NCBI RefSeq assembly: GCF_007997295.1
Contig: NZ_VORY01000007.1
Coordinates: 1 to 64,000, forward strand
Source: Gillisia hiemivivida
GTDB taxonomy: Bacteria > Bacteroidota > Bacteroidia > Flavobacteriales > Flavobacteriaceae
Reading direction: 5' to 3'
DNA: 64,000 nt
A model generated the notes under the pieces. It was not told the DNA's origin. It saw only the letters and a program-made list of their open reading frames with translations, and made no database searches. Below are positions 17,001 to 26,195 of this stretch, piece by piece (within the stretch, counting starts at the first letter, position 1; every line of letters starts with the position of its first letter). The position numbers were made by a program, and so were the translations under genes.

Positions 17001-17149
17001 CTGACAACAGACAACAGACAACAGACAACAGACAACAGACAACAGACAACCGATAACAGACAACTGATAACTTCCAACCGCCAACCGAAAACCGACACCT
17101 GAAAACCGCCAATAGACAACCGCCAACTGAAAACCGCCAACCGATGAAC
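17001..17149. repeat. Heptamer tandem array starting at the asnB stop codon
   Basis: Read on the asnB coding strand, a chain of more than 17 in-phase heptamers of the type GGTTGTC begins immediately after the stop. Variants include GGTTGGC, GGTTTTC, AGTTATC and TGTTGTC. The units vary near the gene and become identical (TGTTGTC) at the far end. Open frames on both strands over it are artefacts of the repeat. Confidence 0.9.
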
Positions 17150-18868
17150 CTATTGTTTGTTTAATACCAAGGCAGCATTCACCCATTGCCAAATATGAAA
17201 ACTCGAGTCTTGATTCCCCTCGAGATATGAATTCCATTCTTTTGCAATTTCTTGAAAGTCGAACCAATCCGAATTCTTAGAATTTTTCAGACTTTTTAAT
17301 TGAAATTCTACCCATTCTTTAAGATCTTCTCCAAGCCACTCTCGTTGGGGTGTTTGCAACGGACGTTTGGGTGCAAAGGAAATATTTTCAGGAACTAAAG
17401 GTTTTAAAATTTCGCGAAGCATGAATTTTTGAACGCCTTTATGAATTTTAAATTCAGCAGGTTGAGCGAACGCGAATTCCACAAGTCGGTGATCAAGGAA
17501 AGGCTCTCGGAGTTCAGTGCTGTAAGCCATAGAAATACGGTCATTGAATCTTAATGCCCGCGGAATTTTAGTATAAAAAAGATCTCGGTATTGTTTGTTC
17601 TGAAGCTCATTATCAAAAGGTTCAGGATAAGATGGTTTTTCAGCTAGAGAACGCAATTCTTCAGTTAAAACATCAGGTCTAAACGGACTTTTCTTTCCAA
17701 CTCCCTGGATATTTGTTTGAGAATCTGCTCCTGGAAGATAGTAATCATAGCCTGCCCATTGTTCATCCATTCCCTGCCCATCTAATAAAACTTTTACACC
17801 ATCTTTCTGAGCCTGCTCAAAAATTTTGGAATAGGCAAGAGTCGGCATTCCTCCAAAGGGTTCATCCTGGAGTTCAGCAATTAATTCAGCCGATTTCTCC
17901 ACTTCCTTAGCTGTGAATTTAACTTTATTAAGAGGGTTTTTTGTTGTGGCAATCATTTTCTCTACCCAAGGTAGCTCATCGTAGCGTTCATCTCCGGTAT
18001 AAAAAGTATAGGCATTGATCATTTTCTTGTCCTCAAATTGATTTACCAAGGCCAGAAGTAAGGAGCTATCAACACCCCCGCTTATATTAAAGCCAAGAGG
18101 AACATCGGCTCTAAATCTTAGGGCGATACTATCCTTTAAGAGCTTTAAGTAGATTTCTTTAGCTTCTTCAAAACTGTAATCGGAATTGATCTTAGCAATA
18201 CGCTCTTCGAAATTATACCATTTCTCAAGCCTTAATTGACCCGTCGAAAATGTTAAAAGATGCCCTCCGGGAAGTTGATTCACTTCTTTAAAAAAAGTTT
18301 CATCTGGCATCCCGTAAGAGCCATAGGTAAAATAATTAGCCCATACCTTTTCATTAGGTTTAACCCTATTTAAAACTGATCCTAAGGCCTTGATCTCGCT
18401 GCTGAAGTATAGGGATTTATTTTCTTTAGTATAATAAAAGGGCTTTACCCCAAACCGATCTCTGGCAGCAAAAAGAATTTTTTCTTTGGTGTCCCAAATT
18501 GCAAAGGCAAACATTCCATTAAATCTATCAAGACATTTCTTTCCCCATTTAATATAAGCTGCAAGTAAGACTTCGGTGTCTGAAGTGGTTTTAAAATGAT
18601 ATGAATCTTTTAATTCCTCTCTGAGTTCTTTAAAATTATATATTTCTCCATTGAAAGTAAGTTGATACCTCTCAAAAGTATCAGTAAAAGGTTGATTGGC
18701 ATCGGAAGAAAGATCGATAATAGCAAGCCTATTATGACCTAGTGCAGCAAAATCTTTATCTATAAATGTTCCCGTGTGGTCTGGTCCGCGGTGAGCTTGC
18801 TTTTTAAGCATTTTTCTTAGATCGGATTCTTTGGGATGGGAAGAAATTATACCTGCTATTCCACACAT
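17150..18868 (-). CDS. asnB: Glutamine-hydrolysing asparagine synthetase (AsnB-like)
   Basis: A 572-residue class II amidotransferase. The N-terminal nucleophile Cys2 (MCGIAGI) is present. Glutaminase motifs are HRGPD (26-30), GHNRLAIID (44-52) and NGEIYN (73-78), and the synthetase ATP loop is SGGVDSS (263-269). Asparagine is the usual product. In polysaccharide loci, relatives also amidate uronic or nonulosonic acids. Its start overlaps the stop of the neuA-like gene by one base, so it is translationally coupled to nonulosonate activation. That hints at sugar amidation, but this is an inference. Confidence 0.9.
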   Translation of the reverse strand: MCGIAGIISSHPKESDLRKMLKKQAHRGPDHTGTFIDKDFAALGHNRLAIIDLSSDANQPFTDTFERYQLTFNGEIYNFKELREELKDSYHFKTTSDTEVLLAAYIKWGKKCLDRFNGMFAFAIWDTKEKILFAARDRFGVKPFYYTKENKSLYFSSEIKALGSVLNRVKPNEKVWANYFTYGSYGMPDETFFKEVNQLPGGHLLTFSTGQLRLEKWYNFEERIAKINSDYSFEEAKEIYLKLLKDSIALRFRADVPLGFNISGGVDSSLLLALVNQFEDKKMINAYTFYTGDERYDELPWVEKMIATTKNPLNKVKFTAKEVEKSAELIAELQDEPFGGMPTLAYSKIFEQAQKDGVKVLLDGQGMDEQWAGYDYYLPGADSQTNIQGVGKKSPFRPDVLTEELRSLAEKPSYPEPFDNELQNKQYRDLFYTKIPRALRFNDRISMAYSTELREPFLDHRLVEFAFAQPAEFKIHKGVQKFMLREILKPLVPENISFAPKRPLQTPQREWLGEDLKEWVEFQLKSLKNSKNSDWFDFQEIAKEWNSYLEGNQDSSFHIWQWVNAALVLNKQ

Positions 18869-19566
18869 TAGCCCTTGGTTTTTTTAATGATTTTTTCCGC
18901 TTCTATCCAATCCTTTGGGGTGTCTATATTTACGTAAAAGTCATTTTTAGACTCGATGTAGCCAATAGATTTTCCATAGAGGGAATTCTGCTTTAATATA
19001 ACATCCGAGCGGGTGATATATAAAGCACCATCACGAAAAAATGCTTTTGGCAGTTCTTGTCTTCTAGGGATCATTTTCTTGTCTCCGGTAGAGATTTTAA
19101 GTTGATTGTGCTCATCAGGTTCAAAAATCCAATGCGGATTAAATTCATTAGGAACTTCCCGAACAGAGATTAAACAATCTAAATCTTCATTTTTAAATTT
19201 TTCGATTGATTTATCTATTAAATTCTCATCTCTAAAAGGGGATGTAACCTGTAGAAGACAAATTGCATCAAATTCTTCATTTTTATTTTTAAAAAAATCT
19301 AGAGCATGTTTTATCACAGCTAGAGAAGGAGTGTCGTCTTGAGCTAAATTTTCTGGCCGAATAAATGGGACTTCGATTCCTGCTTTTTCGGCAACTTCAA
19401 TAATTTCAGGATCATCAGAACTTAGAATCACTTTGGAAAGCAGTTTTGAGGCTTTTGCTACCTCAATCGTGTAATGCAACAAAGGTTTTCCTCCTAAAAG
19501 TTTGATGTTCTTTCCAGGTATTCCTTTACTGCCACCTCTAGCGGGGATTATTCCAAGTATTTTCAT
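18868..19566 (-). CDS. neuA: CMP-nonulosonate cytidylyltransferase (NeuA-like)
   Basis: Activates a sialic-acid-like sugar with CTP. The 232-residue product opens with KILGIIPARGGSKGIPGKNI, the family nucleotide-binding signature, and has the following LLHYTIEVAKASK. Conserved QVTSPFR and the C-terminal NIDTPKDWIEAE are also visible. It is a single-domain form without the extra hydrolase domain of some NeuA proteins. It partners with the NeuC-like gene upstream on the same strand and the NeuB-like gene at 52038. Whether the sugar is Neu5Ac, legionaminic or pseudaminic acid cannot be read from it. Confidence 0.9.
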   Translation of the reverse strand: MKILGIIPARGGSKGIPGKNIKLLGGKPLLHYTIEVAKASKLLSKVILSSDDPEIIEVAEKAGIEVPFIRPENLAQDDTPSLAVIKHALDFFKNKNEEFDAICLLQVTSPFRDENLIDKSIEKFKNEDLDCLISVREVPNEFNPHWIFEPDEHNQLKISTGDKKMIPRRQELPKAFFRDGALYITRSDVILKQNSLYGKSIGYIESKNDFYVNIDTPKDWIEAEKIIKKTKG

Positions 19567-19769
19567 TTTTATCTTTTGTCACCCTGAGCGGAGTCGAAGG
19601 GTCTCTTTGTTAGATCTATTTATTTTCTAGGCTTTCGATTTGTATACTTTATACTAGAATATTCAAATTGCTGCAAAGGTAAATAATTAAAAAAATTACT
19701 CTCATTGCATGTATGCGATAGTTTTACTCCCGTTGTCTCCCTAAAATTGACAACAGAAAACTGAGGATC

Positions 19770-20927
19770 CTAGTAAGTTATTGTCTTACTAAAAGTCAAT
19801 TCTGTAGTTGCAAGAATTTCAGCGATTTTAGTTCCTGCATTTCCATTTCCATAGATCGTTGAACTTTCAAATTTTTCTGAAGTTATTGCCATTTTTATGG
19901 CCTTTTCTATTTCAATTTGAGAATAAGAAACATCAGTAACATTTTCAGCTCGACTTCTTCGGAATTGACGGTTTCCAATATTCACAACCGGAAGCCCTAA
20001 ATAAGCACATTCCCTTAATCCTGCACTGGAATTACCTACGAGTGCTTTGGAATTACTCAGTAATTTTAAAAAGTCCAGAGGTTCCATATTTTTAAAGAAA
20101 TGAATGTTCTTAGGTTGTTCCAGTTCCCGGAAAGCTCTAATTCCATTTGAAGTCCCATCAGATCCTGCATCTACATTAGGCCAAAACCAAAAAGTGGGAT
20201 AATCTAAATTCTTCACCGCTTTAAGCGTTTCCTGTATATGTTTTTTCGATTCTTTATATTCAGTCGTAACCGGGTGTTGCATGACAACTATATAACCATT
20301 TTTCCAATCGAGATTAGCTCCAACTCCACCATATTTTTCCAACGGATTGAAATCTAAATTTGGAGTTTCATGAATTTCTTTTGCCAGATCTATAGAGGGA
20401 CAGCCTGTATTAATCACCATCTCTGGGCTTTCTCCTAATTTGATCACCCGTTCCCGTGCATCATCACTACTTACAAGATGAAGATCGGCTAATTTGGTAT
20501 TGGCATGGCGAACTTTTTCGTCAATACTTCCAGTTACTTCTCCGCCTTGAATATGAACAAGCGGGATATTTTGATAAGCAGCTGCAATAGAAGTGGCAAT
20601 TGTTTCAAACCGATCAGCAATAGTTATTACCGCATCTGGTTTTAAGTTATAAAATACATTGGTGAGTTCCATAACTCCCAAGCCTGTAGTTTTGGCCATG
20701 GTAGTCGGGTTTTCACCTTCAAGAACCATAAATACTTTCGCAGCAATTGGAAATCCGTCTTTCTCAATAAAATCTACCGCATTACCATACCTATCTAATA
20801 AGGCTGAACCTGCAATAACTAATTGTAGTTCCAGATCCGGATGATTTTGAATTGCTGTAAGTGCAGATTTAATTCGGCTGTAGGAAGGCCTTGCAGTAAC
20901 TACTACACAGATTTTTCTCTTGGGCAT
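19770..20927 (-). CDS. neuC: Hydrolysing UDP-N-acetylglucosamine 2-epimerase (NeuC-like)
   Basis: Converts UDP-GlcNAc (or a deoxy-diamino relative) to free ManNAc-type sugar plus UDP, the first step of nonulosonate synthesis. The 385-residue GT-B-like protein begins KICVVVTARPSYSRIKSAL and has the UDP-binding motif VGNSSAGLRECAYLGLPVVNIG in its C-terminal half. The ARPSYSRIKS start and the SSAGLRE loop separate it from WecB at 44856, which has GTRPEAIK and SDSGGIQEEAP. A 203-base gap, including a gtcaccctgagcgg repeat fragment at about 19577-19600, separates it from neuA. The two are probably still one functional set. Confidence 0.88.
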   Translation of the reverse strand: MPKRKICVVVTARPSYSRIKSALTAIQNHPDLELQLVIAGSALLDRYGNAVDFIEKDGFPIAAKVFMVLEGENPTTMAKTTGLGVMELTNVFYNLKPDAVITIADRFETIATSIAAAYQNIPLVHIQGGEVTGSIDEKVRHANTKLADLHLVSSDDARERVIKLGESPEMVINTGCPSIDLAKEIHETPNLDFNPLEKYGGVGANLDWKNGYIVVMQHPVTTEYKESKKHIQETLKAVKNLDYPTFWFWPNVDAGSDGTSNGIRAFRELEQPKNIHFFKNMEPLDFLKLLSNSKALVGNSSAGLRECAYLGLPVVNIGNRQFRRSRAENVTDVSYSQIEIEKAIKMAITSEKFESSTIYGNGNAGTKIAEILATTELTFSKTITY

Positions 20928-20954
20928 GTATTGTTCTTTATAGTTGGACTAAAG

Positions 20955-21089
20955 TATGAAAAAATGTTCGAAGTGATGAAGTAACGAAGTGATGGAGTGA
21001 CGAGGTGACTGGGTGATGGGGTGATGGGGTGACGAAGTGACGAGGAAACTTGAACCAAACCACAAACCCTGAACCCCAAACGTTGAACC
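20955..21089. repeat. Octamer and heptamer arrays after a glycosyltransferase gene
   Basis: The plus strand carries about nine octamers of the kind gtgacgaa/gtgatggg (20965-21045). Next to the stop of the glycosyltransferase gene (21090), the coding strand reads GGTTTAG GGTTCAA CGTTTGG and similar 7-mers. The open frame across it is a repeat artefact. Confidence 0.75.
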
Positions 21090-22223
21090 CTAAACCCTTT
21101 TTCTATAAAACTCAATATTCCTCTCTACAACAACCTCCGTAGAAAACTTGGCAACCACCCGCTTCCTAGCAGCAGTCCCCATTTTCGTAGCCAAGGCAGG
21201 ATCCATTAATAGCTGAAGAATTCGATCTGCATATTCTTGATGATTCTTCGGATCTACCGTAAACCCTGTCTCGCCATCAATCATTACCTCTTTTGCCCAA
21301 CCAATATCTGAGGTCACCATTGCTTTTTCCATAGCCATCGCTTCTAGCCAAGTCATGGGAAGGGCTTCGGCAAAGCTGGGGAGGACTACCACGTTTGCTT
21401 TCGCAATTTGTTCCAGTATCTTATAATAGGGTAAAATGCCAGTCCAAACGGTATTCTTTGAGGCCTCTGCAGTAAATAGATCCATCATTAATTGTTTAGT
21501 GGACTTGCCAGTTTTGTGATCCTTAACATCCTTCCCAGCAATTATAAGTTTGACTTCGGGTTTAGTTTTTATGACCTTATTGAAGATTTCTGCTAATTCC
21601 AGCACCCCTTTTTTTCTTATGATACTTCCAAAGTAGAGAATGGTCTCTGGCTCTAAAGTGGTATTGCGCGGACAGAAATATGCCAAATCCACAGAATTGG
21701 GAATGACCTCAATTTTCTTTTTTAAGCTGAAGAGCTCCACGGTTTTTACCGCAGTAAATTCACTTACAGAAAGCAGATGATCTGCTCCTGACAGGGCGTT
21801 TTTCTCAAACCAGAAATTTTTTTTCTTTTGTTTACGGTTTTCTAGATGACAGAAATAAGCATCACTTCCGTGAAACCTAATCGCAATGGGGCACTTTAAT
21901 TTCATGAATGCAGTAATTCCTGTCCAGTCAGGAGCTTCTAATGCATCAATTTGATCTTGAATGATAAAATCATTGAGATAATTCTGAAGAAATTTCCGGT
22001 GCAGGTACCAGCCCAGGAATTTATATTTTCTTTGTTTTATCAAATGAAACTTAATTCCGCCTTCAGTAAAAATCTCATTTGTTGACTGTCCGTAGATAAA
22101 TATGGAGACTTTAATCCCTTTGGCTGCCAGGGCAGTTATCATATTCTTAATACTGGTGCCAATCCCTGCCGCAGGATTGGTTTTTAGGTGAGGATATTCG
22201 GGGGAGAGAAAGGCTAGATGCAT
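21090..22223 (-). CDS. Glycosyltransferase family 4
   Basis: A 377-residue GT-B retaining transferase. The N-terminal MHLAFLSPEYPHLKTNPAAGIGTSIKN is the donor-independent Rossmann half with the glycine loop. The donor half holds VIPNSVDLAYF and YFGSIIRKKGVLELAEIF. The E-x7-E motif region is SFAEALPMTWLEAMAMEKAMVTSDIG. It adds one sugar of the surface polysaccharide; donor and acceptor are unknown. It lies 15 bases after the SGNH-like gene on the same strand, so it is in the MBOAT operon. Confidence 0.92.
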   Translation of the reverse strand: MHLAFLSPEYPHLKTNPAAGIGTSIKNMITALAAKGIKVSIFIYGQSTNEIFTEGGIKFHLIKQRKYKFLGWYLHRKFLQNYLNDFIIQDQIDALEAPDWTGITAFMKLKCPIAIRFHGSDAYFCHLENRKQKKKNFWFEKNALSGADHLLSVSEFTAVKTVELFSLKKKIEVIPNSVDLAYFCPRNTTLEPETILYFGSIIRKKGVLELAEIFNKVIKTKPEVKLIIAGKDVKDHKTGKSTKQLMMDLFTAEASKNTVWTGILPYYKILEQIAKANVVVLPSFAEALPMTWLEAMAMEKAMVTSDIGWAKEVMIDGETGFTVDPKNHQEYADRILQLLMDPALATKMGTAARKRVVAKFSTEVVVERNIEFYRKRV

Positions 22224-22238
22224 AGTTTTTCTCTAATT

Positions 22239-23111
22239 TTATAGTAACAGATCTTCTGCTAAGATTTTTGTAAAAACCTCTGCGCCAACTCTATTTAAGT
22301 GACCACAGTCAAAAAAATATTCATCTATATCATCAAATATATCTATATAATTATGTAAACCGGGTAATTTTAATTGAACTTTTTCAACAAATTCCCGGTT
22401 TTTAATTGCTTTACAATAAGGTGCAGTAAAAAATTCAAGCGTTGTATAGGTATTCTTATAAAGTTCTTTCATTTGCTCTAATTCCTCGCTATTATTTTTT
22501 ATTGCTACCGGAAAACTTCCAGCCACATCCATGCCAACTCCCTGTTTTGGTGAAAAACCTGATTCTATATCTATATTTGATTTTACTTTTAGAAAAGTTG
22601 CAAATAACTCTCTAAGGCCAATAACCTTATCAAATTCCATATATCTATAGAAAGGGATGCTTCGATTAATATTGTCACTATTATATTTATGGAGCTGTTT
22701 TTTTACTACAGGATTTGCAATAAATGGAATTAAAATCGCTGTTAGATAATCAGTAATACCATAATTATTATAATTGTAATCTATCTGCATGAAAACCTGA
22801 TTAAAAGTAAGTTTTCTGTTTTCAGCAAGTTTCATTAAAATCAACATATCCCCTATAGAACTACCGGAAATTCCAAAATTAACACATGATTTTCCAGTGA
22901 GTTCGGTAATTAATTTACAGTTTATATGGTTTTCAGTTCGAGATGAGCCAAAAAAGGCTACATCATAATGTTTTTTTGACTTTAATATTTGTTGAAATTT
23001 TGTACGTGGTTCCCCATTTTCATAAATGTAGGTATAACTCCTATCTAAGAAAAACATTAGAAGTAATGTGATAAATACAATATTCAGAAAAGCTTTGAAA
23101 AAATTCTTCAT
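22239..23111 (-). CDS. SGNH-like membrane-anchored protein, probable partner of the MBOAT acyltransferase
   Basis: A 290-residue protein with an N-terminal membrane anchor (about 5-22). The exported domain opens with YDVAFFGSSRTENHIN, the serine-containing block I of SGNH hydrolases, and ends with FFDCGHLNRVGAEVF, which supplies the Asp/His pair. A GSS block at the front and a D-x-x-H block at the back are the hallmarks of AlgJ/AlgX/PatB-like acyl-transfer partners. It overlaps the MBOAT stop by one base, so coupling is close. Prediction: it completes transfer of an acyl group onto the polysaccharide outside the inner membrane. Confidence 0.7.
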   Translation of the reverse strand: MKNFFKAFLNIVFITLLLMFFLDRSYTYIYENGEPRTKFQQILKSKKHYDVAFFGSSRTENHINCKLITELTGKSCVNFGISGSSIGDMLILMKLAENRKLTFNQVFMQIDYNYNNYGITDYLTAILIPFIANPVVKKQLHKYNSDNINRSIPFYRYMEFDKVIGLRELFATFLKVKSNIDIESGFSPKQGVGMDVAGSFPVAIKNNSEELEQMKELYKNTYTTLEFFTAPYCKAIKNREFVEKVQLKLPGLHNYIDIFDDIDEYFFDCGHLNRVGAEVFTKILAEDLLL

Positions 23112-24544
23112 TAGAACTGAAAATATATAAATTCCTTTTGATCCGAGTAAACCCCTAATGTAAGCAACATTAAAATGGCCGCAACTATTTTAACCCATTT
23201 ATAGCTTCCTATAAAAGGATGTTCCAAGTTCCGGTGAAACCATTCCAGTAGCACGAATATTCCAATAATCAGCAGCATCTCTACATTATACCTCTCAATA
23301 GACAAATACTGGAGTTCAAATCTCAGATCGGTAAATATTCTTTTAATGAAATTTGCGGCATCAGTTAAACTGTCGGCCCTAAAAAATATCCAGGCAAAAC
23401 TGGTCAGGCCAAAAGTGGACAGCATTTGCATGAGCTCTAGGAAGGAAGGTAATATTTTGTTTTCGGCAACTTGGTTTAAATGTTTCCTGTTTTGTTCCCC
23501 CAAAAGCAACGGAATAAAGAATAAGGCATGCAAGCCACCCCAAATAACAAAGGTCCAGTTGGCACCGTGCCAAAATCCGCTAACCAAAAAGATGATAAAA
23601 ACATTTCTAACCTGTTGCCATTTTGAACCGCGGGAACCTCCTAAAGGAATATACAAATAATCCCGAAACCAGGTGGAGAGAGAGATATGCCATCTTCGCC
23701 AAAACTCGGCTATGTTTCTTGAAAAATAGGGGAAGTTAAAATTCCGCATCAAATCAAAGCCAAAAAGTCGACCCGTACCTATGGCAATATCACTATAACC
23801 TGAGAAATCTCCATAAATTTGAAAGGCGAAATAAACTGCACCTAAAAGCAGTGTTGCAGAATTCATGTTTTGGTAATTATTAAAAATTGCATTTACATAA
23901 ATAGCACAGCTGTCGGCAATCACTATTTTTTTAAATAAGCCCCAAAGGATTAAATGAATTCCGGAAATGCCCCTTTCTTCAATAAAGATTCTTTTTTTGG
24001 AAAATTGGGGCAGAAGATGTTTTGCCCTTTCTATAGGACCCGCCACTAACTGTGGAAAAAAGGCTACAAATACAGAAAAGTTTATAAAATTAGAAGTAGG
24101 TTCTATTTTTCTTCGGTAAACGTCAATTGTGTAACTTAGGGTTTGAAAAGTATAAAAAGAAATTCCTACCGGCAGGATAATATTAAGGCTGGAAATATGC
24201 ATTTCAATTCCTATATTTGCCCAAGAATTTATCCAACTCTCAATAAAAAAATTATAATACTTTAAAAAGCCTAGTAGGCCCAGATTAAATATCAGGCTCA
24301 GACTTAACAGTGTTTTCCGGTGAATTTGCTTCCTCGTGTGGTGTAGTAATCTACCAATGTAAAAGTCTACCAAAGTACTAGCTATAATCAGGGCCAGAAA
24401 TCGATAATCCCACCAGCCATAAAAAAGATAACTGGCTATTAAAAGGAAAATATTTTGAAGCTTTAATGATCTTTTAAATAACCCCCAATACAATATGAAT
24501 ACAACCGGTAAAAATATTAAAAATGCGATGGAGTTAAAGAGCAT
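23111..24544 (-). CDS. MBOAT O-acyltransferase (AlgI-like)
   Basis: Multi-pass membrane enzyme of 477 residues that moves an acyl (usually acetyl) group across the membrane. The typical start MLFNSIAFLIFLPVVFILYW is present. Core motifs are YSDIAIGTGRLFGF, NFNFPYFSRNIAEFWRRWHISLS and WHGANWTFVIWGGLHALFF, which carries the catalytic His near residue 326 and a second His near 339. The gene stands between a GT-B-like gene and the SGNH-like partner. The pair probably O-acetylates the locus polysaccharide; the acetylated sugar is unknown. Confidence 0.95.
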   Translation of the reverse strand: MLFNSIAFLIFLPVVFILYWGLFKRSLKLQNIFLLIASYLFYGWWDYRFLALIIASTLVDFYIGRLLHHTRKQIHRKTLLSLSLIFNLGLLGFLKYYNFFIESWINSWANIGIEMHISSLNIILPVGISFYTFQTLSYTIDVYRRKIEPTSNFINFSVFVAFFPQLVAGPIERAKHLLPQFSKKRIFIEERGISGIHLILWGLFKKIVIADSCAIYVNAIFNNYQNMNSATLLLGAVYFAFQIYGDFSGYSDIAIGTGRLFGFDLMRNFNFPYFSRNIAEFWRRWHISLSTWFRDYLYIPLGGSRGSKWQQVRNVFIIFLVSGFWHGANWTFVIWGGLHALFFIPLLLGEQNRKHLNQVAENKILPSFLELMQMLSTFGLTSFAWIFFRADSLTDAANFIKRIFTDLRFELQYLSIERYNVEMLLIIGIFVLLEWFHRNLEHPFIGSYKWVKIVAAILMLLTLGVYSDQKEFIYFQF

Positions 24545-24564
24545 AGTTTATAAAAAAACTTATT

Positions 24565-25995
24565 TTAAATAATTTTGCCGGCTTCGTAATGCTGTGAATC
24601 AACTATTTCATTAATGCTATCCCATATTCTTTCTGAAGCTCTTTCAGCCGGGAATTGGTTGATTGTGTCAAACCAGAATTTTGCTCTTTCCACTTCTTCC
24701 GTTGTATCTTCCAAGGCAGCCTTTAGTTTTTGGGCAATCTCCTCTTTAGATTTTAACCAAATTACTTCTTTACCTGATGGCATGGACCTGAAATGTACAA
24801 AATCATAAATCTTTTCTACACTCCAGTTTTCTTTCTGCTTATTCTCAACATTATATTTGAGATACATACATGGTTTATCTAAAATTGCAAAGTCAAAGAC
24901 CATGGAAGATCCAAGGTTTATGACTGCTGTACTGTGTAAAATTGTATTGATCTGTAAACCTATATCTTCCCGGGTTGGAAGTGCCGAATTCCAATCCCGG
25001 CCAATCTGTTCCCATATTGGTTCCACTGGAACAATCAGATCTTTAAAATTCTCAAGAGTTTCATCATATCTATCAGAAAAATCTACCGGACAGCGCCGGA
25101 AAAGAATTCCAAGTTTTGTTTCTCTATTTTTATTCAAGATTTGAATTGCCTTGGATACATCCCTTAAATAATCTGGGTCATTCGGACTTGTGGTTTTGTC
25201 GTCCCCGCTAAAGCAGATATATTCTTTAGTGAGATCTAGGTTGTTTTCTTCAAAAAAATCTTCCTTTGTTTTTCTTAATTTTAGGTTGAAATGAGGTTCA
25301 AATTGCGGGCTTCCGGTAATGAAAATACTGTCTGAATTTATTTGAGGATAATAATTAATTAATTCCTTCTTCATATACTCACTCCACACAAAGTAGAAAT
25401 CGGGTTCTACTATCAAGGTTGCTTTAGGCAAATTGTCCCAGGAAAAAATAAAAGTACTTGTTGGAATTCCTAGGTCCTGCGCAGCGGTTAAAGGAGCGAT
25501 GGCATTTACCGGCCGCTGATTGGTACAAAATATAAAATTTGGTTTTTCTTTTTCCAACACATCTTTGCAATGTTGGTAGAAATCAGATTTTCTTTCAGAT
25601 GCTTTTAATTTTTTTCTAAGTTTTTGGATTCCTTTCTCTCCTCTATGCGATATTTTGAGTTGCGATACTATTGCATTTTTAATTTTAGAATTTATGCTTC
25701 TATTGGAAGAAGGAAATTTGTAGGTCTGGTAAACTGAATCATTAAATTTTTCTTCAAAATAATCCAGTTCCGCACTGATTTTCGCACGTTTTAAAAGATC
25801 CGTATAGGCTCTGGGTTTTCCTTGAAGTTTAATTTCATTATAGCCAAATTCAGTAAGATCAAAAGGCGTCTGATTCCAGAAAACCACTTCCCAGCCCATT
25901 TGCTCTCCAATTTCTACAAAAGAGCTGAAAGCGAAATTCCGCAGGCCAACGCCATCGGGGAGGAGAATAAATATTTTTTTTGATTTCAAAAGCAT
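24565..25995 (-). CDS. GT-B-like transferase related to CDP-glycerol/UDP-glycosyltransferases
   Basis: A 476-residue soluble protein opening KKIFILLPDGVGLRNFAFSS. The central region ATLIVEPDFYFVWSEYMKKEL and the C-terminal block NLGSSMVFDFAILDKPCMYL resemble the nucleotide-phosphate loop of TagF-like and related GT-B enzymes. It is the first gene of a minus-strand operon (MBOAT, SGNH-like, GT4). Donor and acceptor are unknown; a sialyl- or polyol-phosphate transferase role is possible but unproven. A diverged 56-codon remnant of a paralogue lies at 26850-27018. Confidence 0.65.
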   Translation of the reverse strand: MLLKSKKIFILLPDGVGLRNFAFSSFVEIGEQMGWEVVFWNQTPFDLTEFGYNEIKLQGKPRAYTDLLKRAKISAELDYFEEKFNDSVYQTYKFPSSNRSINSKIKNAIVSQLKISHRGEKGIQKLRKKLKASERKSDFYQHCKDVLEKEKPNFIFCTNQRPVNAIAPLTAAQDLGIPTSTFIFSWDNLPKATLIVEPDFYFVWSEYMKKELINYYPQINSDSIFITGSPQFEPHFNLKLRKTKEDFFEENNLDLTKEYICFSGDDKTTSPNDPDYLRDVSKAIQILNKNRETKLGILFRRCPVDFSDRYDETLENFKDLIVPVEPIWEQIGRDWNSALPTREDIGLQINTILHSTAVINLGSSMVFDFAILDKPCMYLKYNVENKQKENWSVEKIYDFVHFRSMPSGKEVIWLKSKEEIAQKLKAALEDTTEEVERAKFWFDTINQFPAERASERIWDSINEIVDSQHYEAGKII

Positions 25996-26029
25996 TAATT
26001 ATAAAGTCTCATCCAAATATATGGAAAAT

Positions 26030-26195
26030 GTGAGGAGAGAAGAAGTGCAGAGTGAAAGAGTAAATAGTGAAGGAGTGAAGGAGTTAAAGAGTGAAGGAGT
26101 TAAAAAGTGAAAAAGTGAGGTATATAAAAATAAACTTTTGATTTGCGATTCAAATTTTTATTTTTCCGATAACCGATAACCGATAACCGATTGAC
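26030..26195. repeat. gtgaagga octamers and GGTTATC heptamers beside hicB
   Basis: About eight units of gtgaagga/gttaaaga occupy 26040-26120. At 26168-26193, next to the hicB stop, the coding strand reads GTCAATC then three GGTTATC units, in heptamer phase with the stop codon. Confidence 0.75.

Noticed and set aside
16896-17267. Overlapping frames on both strands across the heptamer array
   Set aside because: They are low-complexity translations of the repeat (TDNRQQ, LLSVVCC) and extend into asnB in the wrong frame.
20955-21089. Telomere-like GGGTTTAG motifs
   Set aside because: A few heptamers beside a stop codon inside a gene-rich region; no chromosome end is plausible.
20903-21115. Short minus-strand frame between neuC and the GT4 gene
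   Set aside because: Composed of octamer repeats and the ends of two real genes.
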